Shown in pieces: positions 26,078-34,408 of a stretch of DNA of 64,000 bases. Source of the stretch: Streptomyces mashuensis (GTDB taxonomy: Bacteria; Actinomycetota; Actinomycetes; Streptomycetales; Streptomycetaceae). Position 1 is the first letter of the stretch. Each line of letters begins with the position of its first letter. A program made the position numbers and the translations under genes. The notes below the pieces were generated by a model. It was not told where the DNA came from, ran no database searches, and saw only the letters and a list, made by a program, of their open reading frames with translations. The stretch spans positions 1-64,000 of the forward strand of contig NZ_BNBD01000016.1 in NCBI RefSeq assembly GCF_014654785.1. Reading direction: 5' to 3'.

Positions 26078-26120
26078 CGGTCGGCTTCCGGTCGGCTTTC
26101 GTCGGCTTCCGGTCGGCGCG
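26078..26120. repeat. Four near-tandem 11-bp repeats upstream of the photolyase
   Basis: Units CGGTCGGCTTC (26078), CGGTCGGCTTT (26089), CGTCGGCTTC (26100, one base short) and CGGTCGGCGCG (26110). Looser copies of GGTCGGC lie at 26057-26063. The array lies 71-113 bases before the photolyase start and about 280 before pls on the other strand. One-turn spacing suggests a binding site for an OmpR/SARP-type or other tandem-binding regulator. Confidence 0.5.
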
Positions 26121-26190
26121 TCCGCCCTCCCGGGGCCGTCGCCCCGTGAGACGATCGGCCCCCACGCCGCGACGGACGCGGGAGGGCGGC

Positions 26191-27531
26191 ATGGCGGTCT
26201 CCATGGTCCTGTTCACCTCCGACCTCCGGGTCCACGACCACCCGCCGCTGCGCGCGGCGCTGCGGGCCACCGACGCGGTGGTGCCGCTGTTCGTCCTCGA
26301 CACGGGGATCGACGCCACCGGGTTCGCCGTGCCGAACCGGCGGGCCTTCCTCGCCGACTGCCTGACCGACCTCGACGCCGCCCTGCGCCGGCGCGGCGGG
26401 CGGCTGGTGGTGCGGCAGGGCGAGGTGGTGGCCGAGGTGTGCCGGGTCGCCGCCGAGGCGGGCGCCGGCGAGGTGCACGTGTCCGCCGGGGTCACGGCGT
26501 ACGCACGGCGGCGCGAGGAGCGGCTGCGCCGGGCGCTGGAGTCCGCCGGCCGCCGGCTGGTCGTCCACGACGCCGTGACCACCGTGGTGCCGCCGGGAGT
26601 GCTCACACCGGCCGCCTCCGACCACTTCGCCGTCTTCACCCCTTATTTCCGGCACTGGTCGCAGCACCGCCCGCGCGACGTGCTGGGGGCACCGCGCGTG
26701 GTCCGGGTGCCCGACGGCGTGGGCTCCGCGGACCTGCCGGCGCGACGGGACGTCGCCGGGGTGTCCGAGGGCCTGGCCGCCGGCGGGGAGACGGCCGGGC
26801 GCCGGCGGATGGCGGCGTGGCTGCGCGACGGCATCGCCCGGTACGCCGGCACCCACGACGACCTGGGCGCCGACGCCACGTCCCGGCTCTCGGCCCACCT
26901 GCACTTCGGCACCGTCTCCCCCACCGAGCTGGTACGGCGGGCGCGGGCGGCGGACGGCGCCGGCGCCGGTGCCGAGGCGTTCGTCCGGCAGCTGGCCTGG
27001 CGTGACTTCCACCACCAGGTGCTGGCCGCCCGGCCGCACGCCGCGACCGCCGACTACCGCACCCGGCACGACCGCTGGCGGACCGGCCCGCGCGCCGAGG
27101 CCGACATCGAGGCGTGGCGGGAGGGGCGCACCGGCTACCCCCTGGTCGACGCCGCGATGCGGCAGCTGCGGCACGAGGGCTGGATGCACAACCGGGCCCG
27201 GATGGTTGCCGCGTCGTTCCTCGCCAAGACGCTGTACGTGGACTGGCGCACGGGTGCCCGGCACTTCCTGGACCTGCTGGTGGACGGCGACGTGGCCGAC
27301 AATCAGCTCAACTGGCAGTGGGTCGCCGGCACCGGCACCGACACGCGCCCCAACCGGGTCCTCAACCCCCTCGCGCAGGCCCGGCGGTACGACCCGGACG
27401 GGACGTACGTACGCCGCTGGCTCCCCGGTTCCGCGGGCGCGGACGGCGGCGGGCCCCGGCCCGTCGTCGGCCTCGCCGAGGCGCTGGACCGCTTCCGGCA
27501 GGCCCGCGGGCCGGCCCGGCCGGCCGTCTGA
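26191..27531 (+). CDS. phr: Deoxyribodipyrimidine photolyase
   Basis: 446 residues. N-terminal alpha/beta photolyase domain (SMVLFTSDLRVHDHPPL, NRRAFLADCLTDLDAAL) up to about 130, then the helical FAD domain with RLSAHLHFGTVSP, QLAWRDFHHQVL, GYPLVDAAMRQLRHEGWMHN and DNQLNWQWVAGTGTDTRPNR. These match class I CPD photolyases, which repair UV pyrimidine dimers using light. ATG at 26191 follows GGGAGGGCGG. Longer frames upstream run through the repeat array. Divergent from pls; no partner gene downstream on the same strand is required. Confidence 0.93.
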   Translation: MAVSMVLFTSDLRVHDHPPLRAALRATDAVVPLFVLDTGIDATGFAVPNRRAFLADCLTDLDAALRRRGGRLVVRQGEVVAEVCRVAAEAGAGEVHVSAGVTAYARRREERLRRALESAGRRLVVHDAVTTVVPPGVLTPAASDHFAVFTPYFRHWSQHRPRDVLGAPRVVRVPDGVGSADLPARRDVAGVSEGLAAGGETAGRRRMAAWLRDGIARYAGTHDDLGADATSRLSAHLHFGTVSPTELVRRARAADGAGAGAEAFVRQLAWRDFHHQVLAARPHAATADYRTRHDRWRTGPRAEADIEAWREGRTGYPLVDAAMRQLRHEGWMHNRARMVAASFLAKTLYVDWRTGARHFLDLLVDGDVADNQLNWQWVAGTGTDTRPNRVLNPLAQARRYDPDGTYVRRWLPGSAGADGGGPRPVVGLAEALDRFRQARGPARPAV

Positions 27532-27719
27532 CGACCGGCCGCCCGGTCACTCGCGTCACCCCTGCATCGCGCGCTTACCTCGAACGGCGAAGGCCGGGAC
27601 GGTACACACATCTGCGGGACGGGTCCTATGCTCGAAAGGGGCGGTCGTCCGCCCCGGGCGAAGGCCCCCGCGCCGGCCGGTCGGCGGTGCTCCACGAAAG
27701 ACGACGAAGGGAGCGTGCT

Positions 27720-28289
27720 GTGAGGCTGGCGAGCGGCACGGACGTCGACCTGGACCGCGACGTGTTCATGCGCACTCTGGTGCGGGAGTTGGCGACGTCG
27801 CTGGAGTCGGTCGTCGGGCTGGAGGAGGCGTCCGGGTACATCAGCCTGGTCGGCCAGTCCGTCGGCTCGCAGATCAACGAGTCCTACATCCGGGCGCTGG
27901 GCGTCCGGCGGCTCTCCCGCGAGCAGGTCGCCGACGTGCTCGTCGACTTCAAGCAGCGCATCAAGGGCGACTTCTACCTCATCTCGCAGGACGACGAGAA
28001 GATCGTGCTGGGCAGCCGCAGCTGCCCGTTCGGGGACAAGGCGCTGGGCCGGGAGTCGATGTGCATGATGACGTCGAACGTGTTCGGCACCATCGCCGCG
28101 CAGAACCTCGGCTACGCACGCGTCGAGCTGGAGGAGACCATCGCCCGCGGCAGCTCCGGCTGCCGCGTCGTCGTCCACCTCGTCCCGGAGGTCGACATGG
28201 AGGACGAGCCGGGGCGCGAGTACTACGGCGACTCCGGGCCACCGGAGGGCGGCGGTCCCGCCGTTCCCCCCACCCCGCCGGGCCGCTGA
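27720..28289 (+). CDS. METOD1 (methanogen output domain 1)-like protein
   Basis: 189 residues, GTG start with GAAGGGAG upstream. Features: an initial alpha-helical stretch (DRDVFMRTLVRELATSLESV), VGLEEASGYISLVGQSVGSQIN, then SRSCPFGDKALGRESMCMMTSNVFGTIAAQNLGYA with Cys residues that could bind metal, and a Pro/Gly-rich tail. The arrangement fits the small METOD1 sensory/output domain found beside phosphatases in actinobacteria; assignment from memory. One base separates its stop from the SpoIIE phosphatase gene, so they form a two-gene operon and likely one signalling pathway. Confidence 0.8.
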   Translation: MRLASGTDVDLDRDVFMRTLVRELATSLESVVGLEEASGYISLVGQSVGSQINESYIRALGVRRLSREQVADVLVDFKQRIKGDFYLISQDDEKIVLGSRSCPFGDKALGRESMCMMTSNVFGTIAAQNLGYARVELEETIARGSSGCRVVVHLVPEVDMEDEPGREYYGDSGPPEGGGPAVPPTPPGR

Positions 28290-28290
28290 C

Positions 28291-29868
28291 ATGGATGTGA
28301 CGGTCTTCCGGGCCGTCACCCGGCCCCTCCCCCACGCGGTGCTGCTGTGCACCGCGTCGGGCCGCATCCTCGCCACCAACCCGGCCACGCGCCGCACCGC
28401 GGACTGCCTGCGGACCGGCGCCGACCTCCTCGGCCTGGCGCTGGACGCGGACAACCTGCGGGTCCGGCTCGACCAGTGGCTGCGCAGCGGCTCCCCCCTG
28501 CCGGGCGTCGCGACCGTGCGCGACAGCACCGGCACCGCCGTGCGGCTGCGCTGCCACGGCGCCCGCGCCGCGTGGTGGCGCGGGGACGAACCCGCCGTCC
28601 AGCTCCACCTCGCCCGCCTCGACGCCACCGACCGCTTCGTCGCCCTCAGCCAGCAGGTGCGGCTGCTGCACCGGCAGACGGCCTACCGCCTCGCCATCGC
28701 CGAGCAGCGCGACCGGCTGCTGCGCAGCGAGACGCGGGCCCGGGCCCGGATGCAGCGCCTCTACCGCCTGACCGCCGCCCTCGCGGCCAGCGCGACGCTG
28801 GCCGACGTGTGCGACGCGGTGCACAAGTGCGCCCCGCAGGCGCTGGACGCGGTGGACGTCACGCTGGAACTGCACTCCCGGCGCATCGTGCCCTCCCTCG
28901 GGCCCACCGACCGCTTCCCCGCGCTGGGCGCCTGGATCGACCTGGACGCCGTGCCCGCGCCGGAACCCGTCACGTCCGGCCCCGGATACGGGCTGCGCGT
29001 GCCGCTGGAGGCCGAGGGCATCATGCTCGGCTCCCTGGTCATACATCAGGCGCCGCACGCCGAGCGCGACTCGGAGCACACCACGGCCATCGCCCAGCAG
29101 ATCTCCCAGGCGGTGCGGCGCGCCGGTCTGTTCGAACACGAGCACCGCCTGGCCGAGCGGCTCCAGCGCAGCCTCCTCCCCACCCTCCCCGAGGTCGAGG
29201 GGCTGGACATCGCCAGCGGCTACGCGCCGGGCACGCACATGGTGGACGTCGGCGGCGACTGGTACGACGTGCACCTGCTCACGTCCGACACGGTGGGCTT
29301 CACCATCGGTGACGTCGCCGGCCACGGCATCGCCGAGGCCACCGCCATGGCGCAGATCAACACGGCACTGCGCAGCATCGCCCGGCGCTGCGGCGAGCGC
29401 CCGCCGGCGGTGCTGACCCAGCTCAACGACTTCCTCGGCACCTACCACCAGGGCCTGATGGCCACCGCGTGCTACGCCGCGTACGACCGCCGTACCCGGG
29501 TGCTGCGGCACACCCGCGCCGGCCATCCGCCGCCGCTGCTGATCCATGCCGACGGCACGAGCCGCTACCTGGAGGGCACGCCCGCGCCGCCGCTGGGCCC
29601 GGTGCCGGACACGCGTTTCCCCGTGAGCGAGATCCGGGTCCCGGAGGACGCGAAGCTGGTGTTCTACACGGACGGGCTGATCGAGCGCCGTGGCGAGAGC
29701 CTGGACGCGGGTCTGGGCCGGCTGGCGCAGACGGCCCGTTCGACCCCCGGGCTGGGGGCCCGGGAGGTGTGCGAGCTGCTGCTGCACCAGCAGGTGGACA
29801 CCGAGATGCCCGACGACCGGGCCCTGCTGGTGGTCGGTTTCCCGGGGCGGGAGGGCGAGCGGGGCTGA
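28291..29868 (+). CDS. PAS-GAF-SpoIIE (PP2C-type) serine phosphatase
   Basis: 525 residues. PAS-like region at about 10-110 (LLCTASGRILATNPATRR), coiled coil at 115-150, GAF-like domain at about 155-290 and PP2C/SpoIIE domain at 305-525. Metal-binding motifs are VDVGGDWYDV, GDVAGHGIAEA, YTDGLIERRGESLD and MPDDRALLVV. Such proteins dephosphorylate anti-anti-sigma factors and so free alternative sigma factors under stress; no STAS or RsbW-type partner is in this window. Coupled to the METOD1 gene upstream. Stops inside a hairpin shared with the convergent esterase gene. Confidence 0.93.
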   Translation: MDVTVFRAVTRPLPHAVLLCTASGRILATNPATRRTADCLRTGADLLGLALDADNLRVRLDQWLRSGSPLPGVATVRDSTGTAVRLRCHGARAAWWRGDEPAVQLHLARLDATDRFVALSQQVRLLHRQTAYRLAIAEQRDRLLRSETRARARMQRLYRLTAALAASATLADVCDAVHKCAPQALDAVDVTLELHSRRIVPSLGPTDRFPALGAWIDLDAVPAPEPVTSGPGYGLRVPLEAEGIMLGSLVIHQAPHAERDSEHTTAIAQQISQAVRRAGLFEHEHRLAERLQRSLLPTLPEVEGLDIASGYAPGTHMVDVGGDWYDVHLLTSDTVGFTIGDVAGHGIAEATAMAQINTALRSIARRCGERPPAVLTQLNDFLGTYHQGLMATACYAAYDRRTRVLRHTRAGHPPPLLIHADGTSRYLEGTPAPPLGPVPDTRFPVSEIRVPEDAKLVFYTDGLIERRGESLDAGLGRLAQTARSTPGLGAREVCELLLHQQVDTEMPDDRALLVVGFPGREGERG

Positions 29869-29889
29869 GGGGCCGCCGGCCCCGGTCAG
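29865..29889. terminator. Convergent hairpin spanning both stop codons
   Basis: CTGA (29865-29868) pairs with TCAG (29886-29889) and GGGGCC (29869-29874) with GGCCCC (29878-29883), with a 2-base bulge and 3-base loop. The stops of the phosphatase (plus) and esterase (minus) both lie in the lower stem. Likely bidirectional terminator. Confidence 0.65.
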
Positions 29890-31529
29890 CGCCGGTCCCC
29901 GGTACGGAGCGGGGGCAGGATCAGGTCGGTGGCCGTGGGACCCTGGGAGGTCGGCGGCGGCACCGTGGCCCAGAAGTCGCACTGGTGGCCCGCCTCGAAG
30001 CCGGTGCGGGGCGCGATGGCGTCCGGGGCCAGGGACAGCGGCCGGTACGGGCCCGTGGTGACGGGCGGCCAGGTGCCGGGCGCGGGGTCCGCGCCGCCGG
30101 CGAACCGCGCCCAGGCGGCCGTCATGGCCTCCGCCAGCCGCGTCTGCGCCGGGTCCAGGTGCACCTCCGCCCCCGTCCCCCGGTAGCCGAACAGGTAGGG
30201 GATCTCCGACCCGTGGTAGGCGCCCAGCGGGAAGCCGGGCGGCGAGGCGTAGAGGACGGGGGCGTTGCGGTCGGCGAACTCGTACCCGAAGACGCGGCCC
30301 GGTGTCGTCGCGGCGAACCACTGCGCGGTCTCCCGGGCGGGGCAGGCGACGAGGTAGTCGCCGAAGGCGGCGGCGAACGCCAGGCGGTGGTCGCCGCCGT
30401 ACCGGGATGCCGGGTAGCGGGCGGCGATGCGCGGGCCGTCCGTCCCGAACAGGGCGGTGAGGACGAGCGGGTAGGTGACGGCGTTGAGGCCGACGCCCGA
30501 GGACTCGACCATCACGGAGCCGATGGTGCCCTCGTCGAGGGTGTTGCCGGTGAGCACGGGAACCGTGGCGTAGTCCCCGGCCGCGATGGCCTCGCCGGGC
30601 GGGACGGGGAGGACGGGGGTGCCGGAGACCGGCCACCAAGGGGCGGCGCCGGTGACAGGGACCTTGAGGAGGTCGGCGGCGGACTTCGCGCGCAGGCAGG
30701 CGACGACGGCGGGGGCGGAGCCCAGGCAGCCGGCCCCCGTGGCGAATCCCGTGCCAGTGGACTCGGCCCGGGCGAGCGGGCGGGCGGCCACCTGGCAGGG
30801 GGCGCTCTGCACGAGGGCGCGGGCGAACAGGCCGCGGGAGAGCGGGGAGACGAGGTGGTCGCAGACGCTGAGCCCGCCGGAGGACTGCCCGCCGACGGTG
30901 ACCCGGCCGGGGTCCCCGCCGAAGGCGGCCGCGTTGTCCCCGACCCAGCGGAGGGCGGCCTGCTGGTCCATCAGGCCGTAGTTGCCGGAGCCGGTGTCCG
31001 GCGCCTCGGCGCCGAGGCCGGGGTGGGCGAGGTAGCCGAAGGCGCCCAGCCGGTAGTTGGCGGTGACCACGACCATGTCGCCGGCGCGGGCGAGGCGGGA
31101 CGGGTCGTAGTGCGCGGCCGAGCCCGACACGAACGAGCCGCCGTGGAACCAGACGAGGACGGGCCGGCCGGTGCCGCCGCCGGGCGGCGTGTGGACGTTC
31201 AGGTAGAGGCAGTCCTCGTTGGTGCTCTCGGAGGTGCCGAGCAGCGGGCGGGCCGGCTGGGCGCACGGACCGGCGGCGCGGGTGGCGTCCCGTACCCCGG
31301 GCCAGGGGGCGGCCGGGCCGGGCGGCCGCCAGCGCAGCGCTCCCACCGGGGGCGCGGCGAACGGCACGCCGAGGAAGGCCCGGCCGCCGTCGGTGACCAC
31401 GCCGCGGATCGCGCCCCGGTCGGTGGTGACCACGGCCGGGTCCTCGCGGGCCGCGACGGGCACGGCGGTGCCCAGGAGGGCAACGACGGTGAGGAGCAGG
31501 GGGGCGAGCAGCCTGCGAGGGGTGGCCAT
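29886..31529 (-). CDS. Secreted type B carboxylesterase
   Basis: 547 residues. Sec signal RRLLAPLLLTVVALLGTAVPVAA, then RGVVTDGGRAFLGVPFAAPP, NEDCLYLNVHTPP, oxyanion WFHGGSFVSGS and the nucleophile elbow VTVGGQSSGGLSV (Ser about 217). Acid and His follow in the normal order. It hydrolyses carboxylic esters outside the cell; the specific substrate is unknown. It lies 80 bases downstream of the histidine kinase gene on the same strand. Confidence 0.92.
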   Translation of the reverse strand: MATPRRLLAPLLLTVVALLGTAVPVAAREDPAVVTTDRGAIRGVVTDGGRAFLGVPFAAPPVGALRWRPPGPAAPWPGVRDATRAAGPCAQPARPLLGTSESTNEDCLYLNVHTPPGGGTGRPVLVWFHGGSFVSGSAAHYDPSRLARAGDMVVVTANYRLGAFGYLAHPGLGAEAPDTGSGNYGLMDQQAALRWVGDNAAAFGGDPGRVTVGGQSSGGLSVCDHLVSPLSRGLFARALVQSAPCQVAARPLARAESTGTGFATGAGCLGSAPAVVACLRAKSAADLLKVPVTGAAPWWPVSGTPVLPVPPGEAIAAGDYATVPVLTGNTLDEGTIGSVMVESSGVGLNAVTYPLVLTALFGTDGPRIAARYPASRYGGDHRLAFAAAFGDYLVACPARETAQWFAATTPGRVFGYEFADRNAPVLYASPPGFPLGAYHGSEIPYLFGYRGTGAEVHLDPAQTRLAEAMTAAWARFAGGADPAPGTWPPVTTGPYRPLSLAPDAIAPRTGFEAGHQCDFWATVPPPTSQGPTATDLILPPLRTGDRR

Positions 31530-31609
31530 GGGTGATGACTACCCGTGCACGGAGGGCGATCCTCCGCTCCGGGGCGGCGCACATGTGCGCGGTCGTGCAC
31601 CGGTGCGGG

Positions 31610-33652
31610 TCAGCCCGGGAACGGCCCGTCGACGGGCGGGAACGAGGCCCGGACCACCATGCCGCCGTCCGGGCCGGGCTCCAGCGCGAACCGTCCGCCG
31701 AGTTCGGTGGCGCGTTCCCGCATGGACCGGATGCCCACCCCGGTGCGGTCGCCGCCGGGCGGCAGCCCGTGCCCGTCGTCGCGCACCTCGATCGTCACCT
31801 CGTCCGGCACCACGCGGACGGCCAGCGCGGCGGACCGTGCGCCCGCGTGCCGTACGACGTTGTTGAGCGCCTCGCCGCCGATGAGGTACACGGCGACCTC
31901 GACGGCCGCCGGCAGGGCCGGCAACGGGTCGGGGGTGAAGCGCACGGTCACGGGCAGCCGGCGGCCGAAGCGGTCCGCGAGCTGCCGCAGGGCACCGCCG
32001 AGGCCGTTGCGGTCGAGGGCGGCCGGGGCGAGGCCGGCGGAGATGCGGCGCAGTTCGGCAATGGCCTGCCCGATGCCCTCGGAGGCGGTCTCCAGCGGCC
32101 GGGCCGCCGCCGAGCCGTCCGGCACCGCGTACCGGGCGGCGTCGACCTGGAGGCGGGCGCCGGAGAGCGCGGGCCCCAGGCTGTCGTGGAGGTCGCGGCG
32201 CAGGGCGCGGCGGGCCTCCTCGCGGGTGAGGACGAGGCGTTCGCGGGCGGCCCGCAGATCCTCGTAGAGCCGCAGCGAGGCCAGGGCGGGGGCGGCCTGG
32301 CCGGCCAGCGAGCGCAGCACCTCCGCGTCCTGGGGGTCCAGGGCGCGTTCCCCGGCACGCGGGGTGACGTGCAGCCGGCCGATGACGCCGCCCTCGAAGA
32401 GCAGCGGGAAGCCGGGGGCGTCCAGCGCCGGGCTGCCGGCGGTGGCCAGGGTGCGGGGGCCGCCCCGGGTGTGCAGCACCACCGCGGCGCCGGACAGGTG
32501 GAGGGTGCTCACCACCGTGTCGCAGAGCAGCCGGGGGGCGTCGGCGGGCGCGGCGGCCTCGCCGAGCCGCTGGGAGAGGGCGCGCACCACGTGGTAGGGG
32601 CGGGCGCGGTCGCCGTAGTAGAGGCGGTCCACGGCGTGGGTGGCCAGGCGGGCGCTGGGGTAGAGCAGGCAGCCGAGGGCGATGCCCAGGACCTCGGCGC
32701 CCAGGGCCGCCGCGTGGGTGCCACCGGGCACGAAGTGCAGGGCGACGACGGAGACGACGGTGAACACGGTGATGAGGACGGCGGTGAGGAGGAGGGTGGC
32801 CAGGGCCTTCCGGGTGGCGCGGTCGAGCTGGGCGGAGCGGTCGCGGCTGATGCCGTAGACGGCGCAGAAGGGCCACAGGGCCGCGATGCCGTATGCGACC
32901 GTCCACAGGCCTCCGGTGAGCGGGGCGAGGCGGTTGAGGTAGACGAGGACGAGCCACAGCACGTACGGCAGGACGGGCACGATCTGCCGCCGGTCGGGCG
33001 TCTGCCACCAGCGCACCGTCATGACGGCGAGGCCGGTCACGAGGACGGCGGTCATGAAGGGGACGACGGGGACGTGGCCGACGAGTTCCCTGCGCAGCCG
33101 GCCCCAGCCGCCGTGCCAGGTGGGGTCCGGCAGGCCGTAGCTGCGGGCGGCCACCCGGTCGGCGTAGGCGTGCACCAGGCTCCACGCGGCGAGCAGCGCC
33201 ACGTAGCAGCGCCACAGCCGGTGGCGGGGCAGCTCGCCGCTGGGCAGGTGGAGCGGCAGCACGTAGAAGGTGAAGACGGCCAGCGCGTAGGTGAGCACCG
33301 ACAGGACTGCGAGGAGGTCGGTGACGGGGCGGGGCGCGCCGGTCGCGGCGGCGCCGATCAGGGTGGCGTCGGAGACGACGTTGCCGGTGCCGGTGGCGAC
33401 GAGCAGCGGGCCGAGGACGCTGCGGGGCCGGTGGGCCGTCATGAAGGAGCCGAAGAGGACCACGCCGATGGCGGCGACCACCGGCACGCCCCGGCTGACG
33501 ATGTAGGGGACCAGCGGGGGGTCGTCGAGGTGGGTGAGGGCGAAGGCGGTCCAGGTGACGGCGGCGGCGACGGTGAGGCCGTACGCGGCGAAGGCCGGGA
33601 CCCGGTGGCGGCGCACGGCTCGGGTGCCGGGCCCGGCGGCGCCCCCGGGCAT
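31610..33652 (-). CDS. Sensor histidine kinase, NarL-type (HisKA_3)
   Basis: 680 residues. About eight membrane segments fill residues 20-330, making an integral-membrane sensor. A GAF-like domain follows (about 375-470), then the dimerisation/phosphoacceptor motif RRALRRDLHDSLGPALSGAR (His near 500) and a HATPase domain with GEALNNVVRHAG, EVRDDGHGLPPGG and GVGIRSMRERA. Its start is 2 bases after the response regulator stop, so they form one operon and a cognate pair. The signal is unknown. Confidence 0.93.
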   Translation of the reverse strand: MPGGAAGPGTRAVRRHRVPAFAAYGLTVAAAVTWTAFALTHLDDPPLVPYIVSRGVPVVAAIGVVLFGSFMTAHRPRSVLGPLLVATGTGNVVSDATLIGAAATGAPRPVTDLLAVLSVLTYALAVFTFYVLPLHLPSGELPRHRLWRCYVALLAAWSLVHAYADRVAARSYGLPDPTWHGGWGRLRRELVGHVPVVPFMTAVLVTGLAVMTVRWWQTPDRRQIVPVLPYVLWLVLVYLNRLAPLTGGLWTVAYGIAALWPFCAVYGISRDRSAQLDRATRKALATLLLTAVLITVFTVVSVVALHFVPGGTHAAALGAEVLGIALGCLLYPSARLATHAVDRLYYGDRARPYHVVRALSQRLGEAAAPADAPRLLCDTVVSTLHLSGAAVVLHTRGGPRTLATAGSPALDAPGFPLLFEGGVIGRLHVTPRAGERALDPQDAEVLRSLAGQAAPALASLRLYEDLRAARERLVLTREEARRALRRDLHDSLGPALSGARLQVDAARYAVPDGSAAARPLETASEGIGQAIAELRRISAGLAPAALDRNGLGGALRQLADRFGRRLPVTVRFTPDPLPALPAAVEVAVYLIGGEALNNVVRHAGARSAALAVRVVPDEVTIEVRDDGHGLPPGGDRTGVGIRSMRERATELGGRFALEPGPDGGMVVRASFPPVDGPFPG

Positions 33653-33654
33653 GG

Positions 33655-34362
33655 TCAGCCCTCGTCGCCCAGGCCGGCGTCGCGGGCCCGGGCGACGGCC
33701 TCGGCGCGGGTGGTCACCTGGAGCTTGTCGAAGATGTGCGTGACGTGGTTGCGGACGGTCTTCTCGGACAGGAACAGTTCGCGGGCGATGCGCCGGTTGT
33801 CCTGTCCGCGGGCGATGAGTTCGAGCACTTCCGCCTCCCGTGCGGTCAGGCCGGGGAAGAGCTGTCCGGCGTCGCGGCGGCGGCCGCCGGACAGCAGGGC
33901 GGTGAGGCGGCCGGCGGTCTCCGGGCCGAAGACCGCGCCGCCGGCGGCGACGGTGCGCACGGCGTGCAGGACCTCGCCGGCGCCCGCGCCCTTGACGAGA
34001 TAACCGCGGGCGCCGGCCTGGAGGGCGGCGAGGAGGCTGCCGTCGTCGTCGGACATGGTGAGCATGAGCACCGGCAGCCCGGGGTGGTCCCCGGCGAGCC
34101 GCCGGGTGACGTCGATGCCGGAGCCGTCGGGCAGGGCCAGGTCCATCACGACGACGTCGGGCCGCTGCCGGGCCACGGCCTCCAGGGCCTCGGCGGCGGT
34201 GGCGGCCTCGGCGACGACCTCGGCGCCGCCGGTGCTCTCCAGGGCGGCCTTGAGGCCGCCGCGGAACAGCGGGTGGTCGTCGACGATCAGGACACGGGGC
34301 ACGGTGGCGTCCTCGGCGGTGTCTTCTCGGTCTTCTCGGTCTGTTGCGTCGTCTTGTCCCAC
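33655..34362 (-). CDS. NarL/LuxR-family response regulator
   Basis: 235 residues from ATG 34362; a GTG at 34302 (just before PRVLIVDDHPLFR) could be the true start, as the first 20 residues are acidic and unconserved. Receiver domain with VVMDLALPDGSG (phosphoacceptor Asp), LTMSDDD and the conserved Lys in YLVKGAGAGE. C-terminal LuxR helix-turn-helix LTAREAEVLELIARGQDNRR, SEKTVRNHVTHIFDKL. Partner of the kinase encoded directly downstream. The extradiol dioxygenase gene ends 46 bases upstream, so the pair might be read through from the cyclitol operon. Confidence 0.93.
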   Translation of the reverse strand: MGQDDATDREDREDTAEDATVPRVLIVDDHPLFRGGLKAALESTGGAEVVAEAATAAEALEAVARQRPDVVVMDLALPDGSGIDVTRRLAGDHPGLPVLMLTMSDDDGSLLAALQAGARGYLVKGAGAGEVLHAVRTVAAGGAVFGPETAGRLTALLSGGRRRDAGQLFPGLTAREAEVLELIARGQDNRRIARELFLSEKTVRNHVTHIFDKLQVTTRAEAVARARDAGLGDEG

Positions 34363-34408
34363 GGACCGACGCTAACGGCGGTCCGTGCGTGCCGCGCGGC
34401 GGCGGCCG

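Larger units (their letters stand above)
25797..26190. other. Divergent pls / photolyase control region, 394 bp
   Basis: No gene is supported here. It holds, from left to right: a 6-bp hairpin (GCGGAC 25826-25831 with GTCCGC 25841-25846) in the pls leader, a moderately AT-richer stretch at 25890-25935, a nested hairpin at 25971-26009, and four 11-bp direct repeats at 26078-26120. The pls frame stays open backwards across this region, but the residues encoded are repetitive Arg/Lys/Pro-rich and start codons with ribosome sites are lacking, so translation from it is not supported. Confidence 0.6.
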
